Below, piece after piece: positions 16,462-24,664 of a stretch of DNA of 64,000 bases. Under the pieces are notes generated by a model. That model made no database searches, was not told where the DNA came from, and was given only the letters and a program-made list of their open reading frames with translations. Source of the stretch: Nocardia cyriacigeorgica GUH-2 (GTDB lineage Bacteria > Actinomycetota > Actinomycetes > Mycobacteriales > Mycobacteriaceae); NCBI RefSeq assembly GCF_000284035.1, contig NC_016887.1:558001-622000 (forward strand). The letters run 5' to 3'. Numbering within the stretch: position 1 is the first letter of the stretch; every line of letters starts with the position of its first letter. A program made the position numbers and the translations under genes.

Positions 16462-17465
16462 TGACGCAGGAGTCGGCCGAAGTTCTCGGGCTGTGGAATA
16501 TCGCCGCGGCCCAGCCGGGGCGCATGGCGCTGATCGCACCGACCGGGCGGGAGGTGAGCTACCGGGAACTCGCGGCTCTCGCCGACCGCTACGCCGGTGG
16601 GCTGCGCGCGCTCGGGCTGCGGCCCGGTGACGCCGTGGTGTGCCTGCTACCCAATGGGGTGGAGGCGGTCGCCGTGGCGTTCGCGGCGCAGCGGAGCGGG
16701 CTGTACCTGGTCATGCTGGACTGGCACCGCACTGTGCCGGAGATCGCGCACGTGCTCGTCGACAGCGAGGCCACGGCGTTCATCGCCGGCCGGCGGTTCG
16801 CCGAATCGGCTCGCCTGGCCGCCGACGCCGCCGGACTGCCTGTCACGGCGCGCTTTTCGGTGGGCGAGATCGACGGATTCAAATCGGTGTCCTGGCTCGC
16901 CGCCGCGGGCATCCGCCGGCCGGGCAACGCGGCACCGCACTACGACGGGCCGGCCGCCGGACGGCCCGTCGGCTCACCGACCGGCGCCTGTCCCGATGCG
17001 GTCGCGCCGCACACGACGGGCCTGTTCGGTCTGTTCGGGCTCGCACCGCACAGCGCACATGTGCATCTGGCCGGGTTGCCGCTGTACCGGACCGAAGCGC
17101 TCGACTTCCTCATGGTCTCGGTGCAATTGGGGCATCAGGTGGTGCTGACGGACGCCTGGGACTCGGCCGAAACGCTGCGACTGATCGAACGGCATCGCGT
17201 CACCCACAGCCGCCTGGACACCACCCACTTCGACCGCCTACTCGCGCTCCCGGACGCGATCCGATTCCGCCACGACCTGTCGTCGCTGCGCCGGATCGTG
17301 TACGGACCCGAGCCGTGCCCACCGGAGCTCGAACAGCGCATGATCGCCTGGTGGGGCCCGGTGTTCACCGACTATCGGAGCGCGACCGAGGGCGGCCCGA
17401 TCGCCGGCGTCGTCCTCGACGACGCGGCAGACCGGGACCGCCACTCGGATCTGATTCCCGGCTGA
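16461..17465 (+). CDS. Truncated AMP-binding (acyl-CoA synthetase-like) protein
   Basis: A 334-residue homologue of the N-terminal domain of fatty-acyl-CoA synthetases: SYRELAALADRYAGGLRALG, LLPNGVEAVAVAFAAQRSGLY, then HVHLAGLPLYRTEALDFLM and WWGPVFTDYRSATEGG. Family members run 500 residues or more. This one ends soon after the ATEGG motif and lacks the hinge and mobile C-terminal domain. The phosphate-binding loop (usually YTSGTTGxPKG) is also missing; only a short PHTTG remains, after a deletion-like segment rich in Gly and Pro. It is therefore unlikely to form an acyl adenylate. A perfect KstR operator and exact leaderless spacing argue it is expressed, so it may bind acyl-CoA or regulate a partner, or be decaying. 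Confidence 0.7.
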   Translation: MTQESAEVLGLWNIAAAQPGRMALIAPTGREVSYRELAALADRYAGGLRALGLRPGDAVVCLLPNGVEAVAVAFAAQRSGLYLVMLDWHRTVPEIAHVLVDSEATAFIAGRRFAESARLAADAAGLPVTARFSVGEIDGFKSVSWLAAAGIRRPGNAAPHYDGPAAGRPVGSPTGACPDAVAPHTTGLFGLFGLAPHSAHVHLAGLPLYRTEALDFLMVSVQLGHQVVLTDAWDSAETLRLIERHRVTHSRLDTTHFDRLLALPDAIRFRHDLSSLRRIVYGPEPCPPELEQRMIAWWGPVFTDYRSATEGGPIAGVVLDDAADRDRHSDLIPG

Positions 17466-17472
17466 GCGGTAC

Positions 17473-18462
17473 TCAGACCGCTTCGCGCAGCTCCGGCTCC
17501 AGGCCGAACAGCGGGAACAACTTCTCCGTGTCGAGGAAGAAGTTGAGCCCGGAGATCTCGCCGTCGGTGAACTCCAGCACGGTGATCGACCACGGCACCC
17601 ACACGCCCGGCTCGCCGCTGGGCTTGTAGTGACCGAACGCGGGCAGGCCGTTGGCGCCGTCGAGCCGGACCAGCCGCGAATCGCGGCAGGCCGCGCCGTG
17701 GCCGAGCATGAACTCCGCGGCATTGGCCGGACCGGACACCCAGAACTCGAGCGGCGGCATGGACAGCGCCACATCGGTTTTCAGCAGCGAGGTGAGGGTG
17801 TCCATATCGTAGGACTCGAACGCCTTGACGAAATCGTCGACGAGTTTGCGCTGATCCTCATCGGCCTCGTCGTAGGTGTCGGTGACGGCGGGCTGGACCT
17901 TGGACATGGTGGCCCGGGCGCGTTGCAGGGCGCTGTTCACCGAGGCCGGCGACATGGTGAGGGCCTCGGCGGTCTCACTGGCGGAAAAGCGCAGCACCTC
18001 CCGCATGATCAGGATGGCGCGCTGGGTGGCGGGCAGATGCTGACAGGCCGCGACGAACGCCAGCCGCAGCGTGTCCTTGGCGGTGGCGTGCTCGGCCGGA
18101 TCCGCGCCGAAGGCCAGCGCGTTGGGGATGGGCTCGACCCAGACGTAGTCCGGCTGCGGCGCCAACAGCGGCGACTCCGGGCTGGACGGGCCGGACAGGT
18201 CCATCGGGCGGGCCCGGCGCTGCGGACCGTCGAGCATGTCCAGGCAGACGTTGGTGCAGATCCGGTACAGCCACGAACGCAGGCTGGCGCGGCCCTCGAA
18301 GTTGTCGTACGACTTCCAGGCCCGGGTGAAGGTTTCTTGGACCGCGTCCTCGGCCTCGAACGAGGAACCGAGCATGCGGTAGGCGTAGGCGCACAACTCG
18401 CGGCGGTGTACCTCGAAGGAATCCATGACTTCCGCGGTGGCGGTGCCCGTCATCTCGCTCAT
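17473..18462 (-). CDS. SigG-like ECF sigma factor with SnoaL-type C-terminal domain
   Basis: A 329-residue sigma-70 family protein. Region 2 is YRMLGSSFEAEDAVQETFTRAWKS (about residues 25-50) and region 4 is LPATQRAILIMREVLRFSAS (about 150-190) with a helix-turn-helix MSPASVNSALQRAR. The last 120 residues form an NTF2/SnoaL-like domain (AFESYDMDTLTSLLKTDVAL). This architecture is that of M. tuberculosis SigG and the TIGR02960 sigma group, where the C-terminal domain replaces an anti-sigma factor. The start ATG 18462 leaves the usual short N-terminus; the open frame upstream has no similarity. It sits alone between sterol genes with no anti-sigma neighbour. Its regulon is unknown. Confidence 0.85.
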   Translation of the reverse strand: MSEMTGTATAEVMDSFEVHRRELCAYAYRMLGSSFEAEDAVQETFTRAWKSYDNFEGRASLRSWLYRICTNVCLDMLDGPQRRARPMDLSGPSSPESPLLAPQPDYVWVEPIPNALAFGADPAEHATAKDTLRLAFVAACQHLPATQRAILIMREVLRFSASETAEALTMSPASVNSALQRARATMSKVQPAVTDTYDEADEDQRKLVDDFVKAFESYDMDTLTSLLKTDVALSMPPLEFWVSGPANAAEFMLGHGAACRDSRLVRLDGANGLPAFGHYKPSGEPGVWVPWSITVLEFTDGEISGLNFFLDTEKLFPLFGLEPELREAV

Positions 18463-18677
18463 GGATGCCACTGTGGCACACGCCACCGACAACAAACAGA
18501 CGTCGCGGTGATCGTTTGCCGACGGAAATACCACGTCAGCCACAGCAATCGCACCAGTACCGCCAGTAACGGGTATCGGCCGGTCGCGATGTTTCCATCC
18601 GCTGCGATGAGTTTCCGGCACCGGGCCCGTCTCTATGGGTGAAGCGAGAAGCACACAACGACCGAGAGGCCGAAACA

Positions 18678-19097
18678 ATGAGCAGCAAGATGATCTTCGT
18701 CAACCTCCCCGTGACCGACCTGGATCGGTCCAAGAATTTCTATGAGGCGCTCGGCTGGAAGGTCAACCAGGACTTCACCGATCAGAACGCCGCCTGCATC
18801 GTGATCGACGACAACATCTGCCTGATGCTGCTGACCCGGGAGTACTTCGCCACCTTCACCAAGCGCCCGATCGCCGACACCGTGGCCACCGCCGCCGCCG
18901 GCTACGCGCTCTCGCTCGGCAGCGCGCAGGAAGTGGATCAGCTCACCGAGGCCGCCGTGGCGGCCGGCGGGCGCGAAGAGGTCAACGAGGACAAGCGGTC
19001 CCAGGAGGCCGAGGTGGGCATGCACGGGCGCACCTTCCTCGACCCCGACGGCCACCAGTGGGAGCCGTTCTGGATGGACTACCCCGGCGCCAACTGA
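18678..19097 (+). CDS. VOC-family (glyoxalase/dioxygenase-fold) protein
   Basis: A 139-residue protein beginning MSSKMIFVNLPVTDLDRSKN and ending FLDPDGHQWEPFWMDY, the paired beta-alpha-beta units of the vicinal-oxygen-chelate fold. The conserved metal-site pattern is only partly visible: a glutamate in the C-terminal HQWEPFW, and no clear N-terminal histidine. It may not be a glyoxalase, and many such proteins are PhnB-like with unknown roles. GAGAGG precedes the ATG at 18678 by about nine bases; the few in-frame codons before it are not family-like. Divergent from the sigma-factor gene, so the two could share a regulatory region. Confidence 0.8.
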   Translation: MSSKMIFVNLPVTDLDRSKNFYEALGWKVNQDFTDQNAACIVIDDNICLMLLTREYFATFTKRPIADTVATAAAGYALSLGSAQEVDQLTEAAVAAGGREEVNEDKRSQEAEVGMHGRTFLDPDGHQWEPFWMDYPGAN

Positions 19098-19109
19098 GCA
19101 CAGACGACA

Positions 19110-19146
19110 AAACGTCCCCGGCGCGTCGAGCCCGCCGGGGACGTTT
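19110..19146. terminator. Bidirectional terminator between VOC gene and echA19
   Basis: A 14-bp stem (19110-19123 with 19133-19146) around a nine-base loop, with TTTCTGTT on the plus side and a TTTT run on the minus side. It serves both convergent genes. Confidence 0.85.
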
Positions 19147-19161
19147 CTGTTGGCTCGAGAA

Positions 19162-19944
19162 TTACTTGCCGGTGAAAGTGGGCTTACGCTTTTCCGCGAA
19201 GGCCTTCGGGCCCTCCTTGGCGTCGGCCGACTTGAAAACCGCCATACCGAGTTCGGCGTCGATCTTGAACGCGTCGTTCTCCGGCATCGCCTCGGTATCG
19301 CGGATGGTGCGCAGGATCGCCTGCACCGCCAGCGGGCCGTTGGCCGCGATCAGCCCGGCCAGCTCCAGCGCCTTGTCCAGTGCGGTCCCGTCCGGCACCA
19401 CATGGCCGATCAGGCCGATTTCCTTGGCCTCGGCCGCGGTGACGTGGCGTCCGGTGAGCAGGATGTCGGCGGCGACGGTGTAGGGAATCTGGCGCACCAG
19501 CCGCACGGCCGAGCCGCCCAGCGGGAACAGGCCCCAACGGGCCTCGGACACACCGAATTTCGCGCTCTCGCCGGCCACCCGGATATCGGTGCCCTGCAAG
19601 ATCTCGGTGCCGCCTGCGATGGCGGGGCCCTCGACCGCGGCGATCAGCGGCTTGGTGAGCCTGCGGCCCTTGAGCAGCGCCTCGATCTTCGACAGATCCC
19701 AGCCGCCCCCGGAGAAGGAATCGCCGGGATGCTGGGAGGTCATCGCCTTCAGATCCGCGCCCGCGCAGAAGGCGCCGCCCGCGCCGGTGAGGATCGCGAC
19801 GCGGATATCGGGATCGTTGTCGACCTGATCCCAGGCGTCGCGCATGATCGCCATCATCTCGCCGGACAGCGCGTTCTTCGCTTCCGGGCGGTTCATGGTG
19901 ACGATGAGAACGTGGTCGCGCTTCTCGACGAGGCAGTGCGGCAT
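19162..19944 (-). CDS. echA19: EchA19, enoyl-CoA hydratase for steroid side chains
   Basis: A 260-residue crotonase with [15 protein letters not shown] (first oxyanion hole), [21 protein letters not shown] (second, containing the catalytic-loop glutamate) and the C-terminal [14 protein letters not shown]. It is close to M. tuberculosis EchA19 (Rv3516), which hydrates alpha,beta-unsaturated cholesterol side-chain CoA thioesters. Divergent from fadD19, as in Rv3515c/Rv3516, with a KstR-type site in the 79-bp gap. The ATG at 19944 is the only good start before the operator. Confidence 0.95.
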   Translation of the reverse strand: MPHCLVEKRDHVLIVTMNRPEAKNALSGEMMAIMRDAWDQVDNDPDIRVAILTGAGGAFCAGADLKAMTSQHPGDSFSGGGWDLSKIEALLKGRRLTKPLIAAVEGPAIAGGTEILQGTDIRVAGESAKFGVSEARWGLFPLGGSAVRLVRQIPYTVAADILLTGRHVTAAEAKEIGLIGHVVPDGTALDKALELAGLIAANGPLAVQAILRTIRDTEAMPENDAFKIDAELGMAVFKSADAKEGPKAFAEKRKPTFTGK

Positions 19945-19998
19945 CGCGGAAATCTCCTGGCTCGAGGACGTGGTGTCGAAGGCACCCTTGTCAGGAAC

Positions 19999-20026
19999 AG
20001 TAACACGTTCTATTTTTAGGTCTGTG
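19999..20026 (+). promoter_or_regulatory. KstR-type operator overlapping leaderless fadD19 promoter
   Basis: AGTAACACGTTCTA (19999-20012) matches TnnAACnnGTTnnA except the first base. TATTTT (20011-20016) is a TANNNT -10 that shares two bases with the operator and stands seven bases before GTG 20024, the same geometry as at 16436 and 24637. Confidence 0.8.
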
Positions 20027-21673
20027 AGCTACAACATAGCGGACCTCATCGAGCACACCATCGACCTCATGCCCGATCGCGTCGCACTGGTCGACGACGT
20101 TCGCGAGGTCACCTATGCGCAGTTGGAGGAGCGGACCAACAAGCTAGCCCATTACCTGCAAGAACAGGGTGTCCAGCCGGGTGACAAGGTGGGCATCTAC
20201 TCGCGCAACACGATCGAGGCCGTCGAGTCGATGGTCGCGGTGTTCAAAGCCCGCGCGGTGATGGTCAACGTGAACTTCCGTTACGTCGAGAACGAGTTGC
20301 AATATATCTTCGATGATTCGGACATGGTGGCGTTGATCCACGAGCGTCGCTACACCGACAAGGTGACCGCGGTGCGGCCGAATGTGCCGAAGCTGAAGAC
20401 CGTGATCGTGGTCGACGACGATACCGCCGCGCAGGTGCCACTCGCAGCGGAATCGGTCGAATACGAAGCCGCGCTGGCCGGCTGCTCGGGCGAGCGGGAC
20501 TTCGGTGAACGTTCCCCCGACGACATCTTCATGCTCTACACCGGCGGCACCACCGGCATGCCCAAGGGCGTGATGTGGCGCCAGGAAGACTGGTGGCGCG
20601 TGCTCGGCGGCGGCACCAACTTCGGTACCGGCGAGAAGATCGAAGACGAATGGACTCAGGCCAAGAACGGTGCCGCCGGCGCTGCGATGGTGCGCTACCC
20701 GATCCCGCCGATGATCCACGGCGGCTCGCAGGCCGCCACCTTCCACGGCCTGTTCGACGGCGGTAAGACCGTGATGCTGCCGGAGTTCAGCGGTCACAGT
20801 GTGTGGCAGGCGATCGACCGCCACGGCGTGAACATGATCTTTATTACCGGCGACGCCATGGCCCGCCCGATGCTGGACGCACTGCGCGAAGGCAACCCGG
20901 AAACCGGTGAGCCGTACCAGCATTCGAACCTCTGGGCGATGGCCAGCAGCGCCGCGCTGTTCTCCCCGACGCTCAAGGACCAGTACCTGGAACTGCTGCC
21001 GACCACGGTCATCACCGACTCGATCGGTTCCTCGGAGACCGGGTTCGGTGGCCTGGCCATCGCGGCCAAGGGCGCCACCCACACCGGCGGTCCGCGGGTG
21101 AAGATCGACGCCAGCACCGAGGTGCTCGACGAGGACGGCAATCCGGTCGAACCCGGTTCGGGCAAGGTCGGCATGCTCGCCCGCAAGGGTCATATCCCGC
21201 TCGGCTACTACAACGACCCGGTCAAGACGGCCGCGACGTTCAAGGAGTTCAACGGCGTCCGCTATTCGATCCCGGGTGATTACGCCCGCGTCGAGGAGGA
21301 CGGCACCGTCACCATGCTCGGACGTGGTTCGGTGAGCATCAACAGCGGCGGCGAGAAGATCTACCCGGAAGAGGTCGAGGGCGCCCTCAAGACCCATCCG
21401 GAGATCTTCGACGCCCTCGTCGTCGGTGTGCCGGACGAGCGCTGGGGCCAGCGGGTCGCCGCGGTGGTCCAGTGTCGCGGCGGCAAGCGCCCCACCCTGG
21501 AGGAGCTGCGCCCGATCCTGACCAAGGAGGTCTCCTCCTACAAGATGCCGCGCAGCCTGTGGTTCGTCGACGAGATCAAGCGTTCGCCCGCGGGCAAGCC
21601 CGACTACCGCTGGGCCAAGGCGCAGACCGAGGCCCGCCCGGCCGACGAGCACGCCGAGGCGAGCAGCAAGTAA
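20024..21673 (+). CDS. fadD19: FadD19, steroid side-chain acyl-CoA synthetase
   Basis: A 549-residue ANL-family enzyme. It starts [20 protein letters not shown] and has the P-loop [24 protein letters not shown] (A5 region), [18 protein letters not shown] (A8 hinge) and a C-terminal [12 protein letters not shown] catalytic lysine region. It matches FadD19 (Rv3515c). Rhodococcus FadD19 is needed for degradation of C24-branched sterol side chains and activates steroid acids as CoA esters. The GTG at 20024 is chosen because similarity starts there and because the -10 box sits seven bases upstream; the longer open frame reads through the operator. Followed by a strong terminator. Confidence 0.95.
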   Translation: MSYNIADLIEHTIDLMPDRVALVDDVREVTYAQLEERTNKLAHYLQEQGVQPGDKVGIYSRNTIEAVESMVAVFKARAVMVNVNFRYVENELQYIFDDSDMVALIHERRYTDKVTAVRPNVPKLKTVIVVDDDTAAQVPLAAESVEYEAALAGCSGERDFGERSPDDIFMLYTGGTTGMPKGVMWRQEDWWRVLGGGTNFGTGEKIEDEWTQAKNGAAGAAMVRYPIPPMIHGGSQAATFHGLFDGGKTVMLPEFSGHSVWQAIDRHGVNMIFITGDAMARPMLDALREGNPETGEPYQHSNLWAMASSAALFSPTLKDQYLELLPTTVITDSIGSSETGFGGLAIAAKGATHTGGPRVKIDASTEVLDEDGNPVEPGSGKVGMLARKGHIPLGYYNDPVKTAATFKEFNGVRYSIPGDYARVEEDGTVTMLGRGSVSINSGGEKIYPEEVEGALKTHPEIFDALVVGVPDERWGQRVAAVVQCRGGKRPTLEELRPILTKEVSSYKMPRSLWFVDEIKRSPAGKPDYRWAKAQTEARPADEHAEASSK

Positions 21674-21681
21674 GTCACACA

Positions 21682-21724
21682 ACGAGAGGGCCGTCGCGAA
21701 CCTCGCGGCGGCCCTCTCGTTTTC
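21682..21724 (+). terminator. Terminator of fadD19
   Basis: An 18-bp stem (21682-21699 with 21703-21720, one G-U pair), three-base loop and a TTTT tail, nine bases after the fadD19 stop. Confidence 0.85.
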
Positions 21725-21754
21725 GTCCGGACACTGAAGGTCCGGACACTGAAA
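21725..21754. repeat. Tandem 15-bp repeat
   Basis: GTCCGGACACTGAAG at 21725-21739 is repeated at 21740-21754 with one change at the last base. A decayed third copy (GGCTCGGACACAAAA) follows. It lies between the two convergent terminators. Confidence 0.8.
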
Positions 21755-21765
21755 GGCTCGGACAC

Positions 21766-21802
21766 AAAAATCGGCCCGCCGGATGATTACCGGCGGGCCG
21801 AT
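21766..21802 (-). terminator. Terminator of the fadE26-fadE27 operon
   Basis: A 13-bp stem (21770-21782 with 21790-21802) around a seven-base loop; read on the minus strand it is followed by TTTTT. It ends transcription from fadE27. Confidence 0.85.
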
Positions 21803-21805
21803 GTC

Positions 21806-21910
21806 GTCGACCGCGGTCAGGCCGAGTCGACCGCGGTCAGGCCGAGTCGACCACTGCCGAGGCCGAATCGACCACGGCTTGGATCGTGTCGACCACGGCT
21901 AGGACCGCGC
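21806..21910. repeat. Degenerating tandem 20-bp repeat downstream of fadE27
   Basis: Two perfect 20-bp copies (21806-21825 and 21826-21845; unit GTCGACCGCGGTCAGGCCGA) are followed by about three diverged copies of 19-21 bp. The core TCAGGCCGAGTCG is also found at the fadE27 stop codon itself (21922-21934), so the array may derive from repeated duplication of the gene's 3' end. Confidence 0.75.
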
Positions 21911-21921
21911 CGACCGAGGAC

Positions 21922-23028
21922 TCAGGCCGAGTCGGCCAGATGCTCCGCGATCGGCAACAGATGATCGGGAGCCGGGCCGAGAGCGAATTCGTTGTGCTTG
22001 GCCGCGGTGAAGTAGTTCTGCACGATGTGGTCGCGGTCGATGCCGATGCCGCCGTGCACGTGGACCACGGTGTGCGCGATCCGGTGCCCCGCTTCGGCGG
22101 CCCAGAACTTGGCGGTGTGCACGGCGGGCGCGGCGGGCAGGTCTTCGGAGAGCTGCCAGGCGGCCTGGGTGACGGTCAGGCGCAGGCCGCCGAGGTCGAT
22201 GTAGGCGTCGGCCAGTCGCTGGGCCACGGCTTGGAAGCTGCCGATGGCCTTGCCGAACTGCTCGCGCTCGCGGGCGTAGTCGGCCACCAGTTCGAGGGCG
22301 CGTTCGAGGGTGCCGAGCTGCTGGGCGCTGAGCCCGAGCCAGGCACGCAGCAGCAGCCAGTCCAGGATCTCGGCACCGGTGTCCACGGTGCCGAGCAGCT
22401 CGGCCGGTGCCTCGGTGAGCGTGACCGCGAACTCCGCGCTGCGGTCGACCACCTGCTGCGCGTGTACCTGCACCGCGGCCTGCGACGGGTCGACCAGGAA
22501 TACTGCGGTCCGCTCGGCGACGGTGGCGGGCACCAGGATCCGATGGGCGCGGTCGGCGACCGGGACGGTGATCTTGGCGCCGGTGACGCGCCAGCCGTCG
22601 GCGGTCTCGGTGGCGGTGGTGTCGGGTGTGGTGGTGTCCCAGTTGTGTTCCTCGGTCAACGCGGCGGTGAGGATCAGCTTGCCGGAACCCGCCTTGCGCG
22701 CCAGTTCCTGCTGCTCGGCATCGCCGAACCGGGCCAGCGCGCCGGCCCCGAGCACGATCGAGGACAGGTACGGGACGGCGGCCACGTACCGGCCGAGTTC
22801 GCGCAGGATCGAGGTCTGTTCCAGCACGCCGAAGTCATTGCCGCCCACGGCCTCCGGCAAGGCGGCGGCGAGCACGCCGGTCTCGGCCAGCGACTGCCAC
22901 AGCGGTTCGTCGAAGCGGACGTCGGCGGTGTCGAGTTCGCGCAGCCGGTCGTCGGTGACCAGCTTGGCGCACACCTCGCCGGTCAGCCGGGCCAGATCGC
23001 CCTGGGCCTCGGTGGGAGTGAAATCCAT
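21922..23028 (-). CDS. fadE27: FadE27 (ChsE5-like) acyl-CoA dehydrogenase subunit
   Basis: A 368-residue acyl-CoA dehydrogenase with MDFTPTEAQGDLARLTGEV at the start and AGHRIAHTVVHVHGGIGIDR near the C-terminus (FAD/substrate domain). In M. tuberculosis FadE26 and FadE27 form the alpha2beta2 enzyme ChsE4-ChsE5, which dehydrogenates the C26/C24 CoA esters of the cholesterol side chain; each subunit alone lacks part of the active site. It lies 28 bases after fadE26 in the same direction, consistent with a heteromer. ACAD architecture is intact. The stop codon is followed by a decayed repeat array and then the operon terminator. Confidence 0.92.
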   Translation of the reverse strand: MDFTPTEAQGDLARLTGEVCAKLVTDDRLRELDTADVRFDEPLWQSLAETGVLAAALPEAVGGNDFGVLEQTSILRELGRYVAAVPYLSSIVLGAGALARFGDAEQQELARKAGSGKLILTAALTEEHNWDTTTPDTTATETADGWRVTGAKITVPVADRAHRILVPATVAERTAVFLVDPSQAAVQVHAQQVVDRSAEFAVTLTEAPAELLGTVDTGAEILDWLLLRAWLGLSAQQLGTLERALELVADYAREREQFGKAIGSFQAVAQRLADAYIDLGGLRLTVTQAAWQLSEDLPAAPAVHTAKFWAAEAGHRIAHTVVHVHGGIGIDRDHIVQNYFTAAKHNEFALGPAPDHLLPIAEHLADSA

Positions 23029-23056
23029 GGTGAGTTCCTGCTTTCCGATTCCGGTC

Positions 23057-24250
23057 TCAGCGGGCGGCGGCGGGCTGCTTCAGCGCGGTCATGGCGATGA
23101 TGTCGCGCTGGACCTCGTTGGTGCCGCCGCCGAAGGTCAGGATCAGCGCGGCCCGGTGCATCCGCTCCAGCCGTCCGCGCAGCACCGAGCCGGGGGAGTC
23201 CTGGCGCAGGTAGGCCTGCGGTCCCAGCACCTCCATCAGCAGCCGGTAGGCCTCGGTGGCCAATTCGGTGCCGTACACCTTGCAGGCCGAGGCGTCCCAC
23301 GGGCGCGGCGCGGCGTCACCGCCGGCGTCGGCGCGGCTGGCGATCTCCCAGTTCAGCAGCTTCAGGTATTCGACCTTGGCGTGCACCTTGGCCAGGTTCA
23401 GCCGCACCCATTCGCGGTCGATCACCCGCGAGCCGTCCGAGGATTTTGTCTCGCGCGCCCACTCGACGGTCTGTCGCAGCGCCAGCGCCAGCGGCGCCGA
23501 GGAGGTGAGCGCGACCCGCTCGTGGTTGAGCTGGTTGGTGACCAGCGGCCAGCCGCCGTTCTCCTTGCCGACCAGCGCCGTCACCGGCACGCGCACGTCC
23601 TGGTAGTAGGTGGCGCTGGTGTCGGGCCCGGCCATGGTGTGCACCGGCGTCCAGGAGAAGCCCTCGGCATCGGTGGGCACGATGAGCATGCTGATGCCCT
23701 TGTGCTTCTTGGCCGTCGGATCGGTGCGGCAGGCCAGCCAGACGTAATCGGCATAGGCGATGAGGCTGGTCCACATCTTCTGCCCGTTGATGACGTACTC
23801 GTCGCCGTCGCGCACCGCGGTGGTGCGCAGCGAGGCCAGGTCGGTGCCGGCGCCGGGCTCGGAATAGCCGATGGAGAAGTGCAGCTCACCTGCGGCGATC
23901 TTGGGCAGGAAGAATTTCTTCTGTTCCTCGCTGCCGTAATGCATGATGGTCGGCGCGACGGAGTTGATGGTCAGGAACGGCACCGGCGCGCCCGCGATGG
24001 CGGCTTCGTCGGTGAAGATCAGCTGATCCAGCATCGGCCGGTCCTGGCCGCCGAACTCCTTGGGCCAGCCCAGCGCCAGCCAGCCGTCGCGGCCCATCTC
24101 CCGCACGACCTCGCGGTAGACGTTGCCCTGCCCGTACTCACCGGTCTGCGCGCTGAGCGCGGCGCGGCGTTCGGGAGTGATCAGCGTGGCGAAGTAGTCG
24201 CGCAGCTCCGCTCGTAGCTGTTGCTGCTGCGGCGTATAGGCGATGCGCAT
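23057..24250 (-). CDS. fadE26: FadE26 (ChsE4-like) acyl-CoA dehydrogenase subunit
   Basis: A 397-residue acyl-CoA dehydrogenase. It contains LHFSIGYSEPGAGTDLASLR (flavin and acyl binding), the downstream INGQKMWTSLIAYADYVWLA and the C-terminal TFGGGTNEVQRDIIA. It matches FadE26 (Rv3504), partner of FadE27 in the sterol side-chain dehydrogenase ChsE4-ChsE5. It starts MRIAYTPQQQQLRAELRDYF with GAGGTAA upstream. Divergent from fdxD across a KstR-type operator at 24329, 79 bases from the start codon. The order fadE27-fadE26-fdxD-hsd4A-yrbE4A is that of Rv3505-Rv3501c. Confidence 0.93.
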   Translation of the reverse strand: MRIAYTPQQQQLRAELRDYFATLITPERRAALSAQTGEYGQGNVYREVVREMGRDGWLALGWPKEFGGQDRPMLDQLIFTDEAAIAGAPVPFLTINSVAPTIMHYGSEEQKKFFLPKIAAGELHFSIGYSEPGAGTDLASLRTTAVRDGDEYVINGQKMWTSLIAYADYVWLACRTDPTAKKHKGISMLIVPTDAEGFSWTPVHTMAGPDTSATYYQDVRVPVTALVGKENGGWPLVTNQLNHERVALTSSAPLALALRQTVEWARETKSSDGSRVIDREWVRLNLAKVHAKVEYLKLLNWEIASRADAGGDAAPRPWDASACKVYGTELATEAYRLLMEVLGPQAYLRQDSPGSVLRGRLERMHRAALILTFGGGTNEVQRDIIAMTALKQPAAAR

Positions 24251-24328
24251 GGGCGTTACCTCGGGCCTTCATTCATCGAATAGGGACACCCGGATAGGAA
24301 ACCGGCGTTCCGATCATTGCATATCGAC

Positions 24329-24342
24329 TGAAACATGTTCCA
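24329..24342. promoter_or_regulatory. KstR-type operator between fadE26 and fdxD
   Basis: TGAAACATGTTCCA matches TnnAACnnGTTnnA at all fixed positions. On the plus strand GATAAT (24348-24353) just downstream is a plausible -10 for fdxD, giving a leader of about 70 bases. Confidence 0.85.
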
Positions 24343-24429
24343 GTATTGATAATGGATCCACTCGATGTCGGCCCGCGCGGCGGCATCGGCTTGTTACTCT
24401 TCGGCGACAGCCGCGGTGAAGGAGTTCTG

Positions 24430-24618
24430 ATGAAGGTCGTTGTTGATCTCGACCAGTGCGAAGCGAACGGAATCTGTGTCGGAATCGCCCCCGACGTGTT
24501 CGAACTCGATGATGAAGACGTGCTGCACATTGCCGAGGGTGAAGTTCCTGCCGATCGCCTCGCCGAGGTGGAGGACGCGGTCGCGCAATGCCCGAAAGCG
24601 GCGCTGAAATTGTTGTAA
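24430..24618 (+). CDS. fdxD: FdxD, small [3Fe-4S]-type ferredoxin
   Basis: A 62-residue ferredoxin with Cys10, Cys16 and Cys54 (QCEANGIC, then CPKAAL). The fourth cysteine of a classic [4Fe-4S] site is replaced by Asn13, the pattern of the single-cluster ferredoxins that serve mycobacterial P450s. It matches Rv3503c in size and place. A likely role is electron supply to CYP125 or another sterol oxygenase; this is inferred from regulon membership. The ATG at 24430 is preceded by GAAGGAG; the open frame extends further upstream over the operator region without similarity. hsd4A follows with its own promoter. Confidence 0.92.
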   Translation: MKVVVDLDQCEANGICVGIAPDVFELDDEDVLHIAEGEVPADRLAEVEDAVAQCPKAALKLL

Positions 24619-24636
24619 TCGGCTCTTGCCGTGAAC

Positions 24637-24664
24637 TGGAACACGTTCTAAAGTCGGCCCGGTG
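24637..24664 (+). promoter_or_regulatory. KstR operator overlapping leaderless hsd4A promoter
   Basis: TGGAACACGTTCTA (24637-24650) matches every fixed position of the KstR consensus. TAAAGT (24649-24654) is a TANNNT -10 sharing two bases with it, seven bases before the GTG at 24662. Confidence 0.85.

Noticed and set aside
20144..21682. A 512-codon minus-strand frame opposite fadD19
   Set aside because: Antisense shadow; fadD19 is unambiguous and the minus-strand protein has no conserved features.
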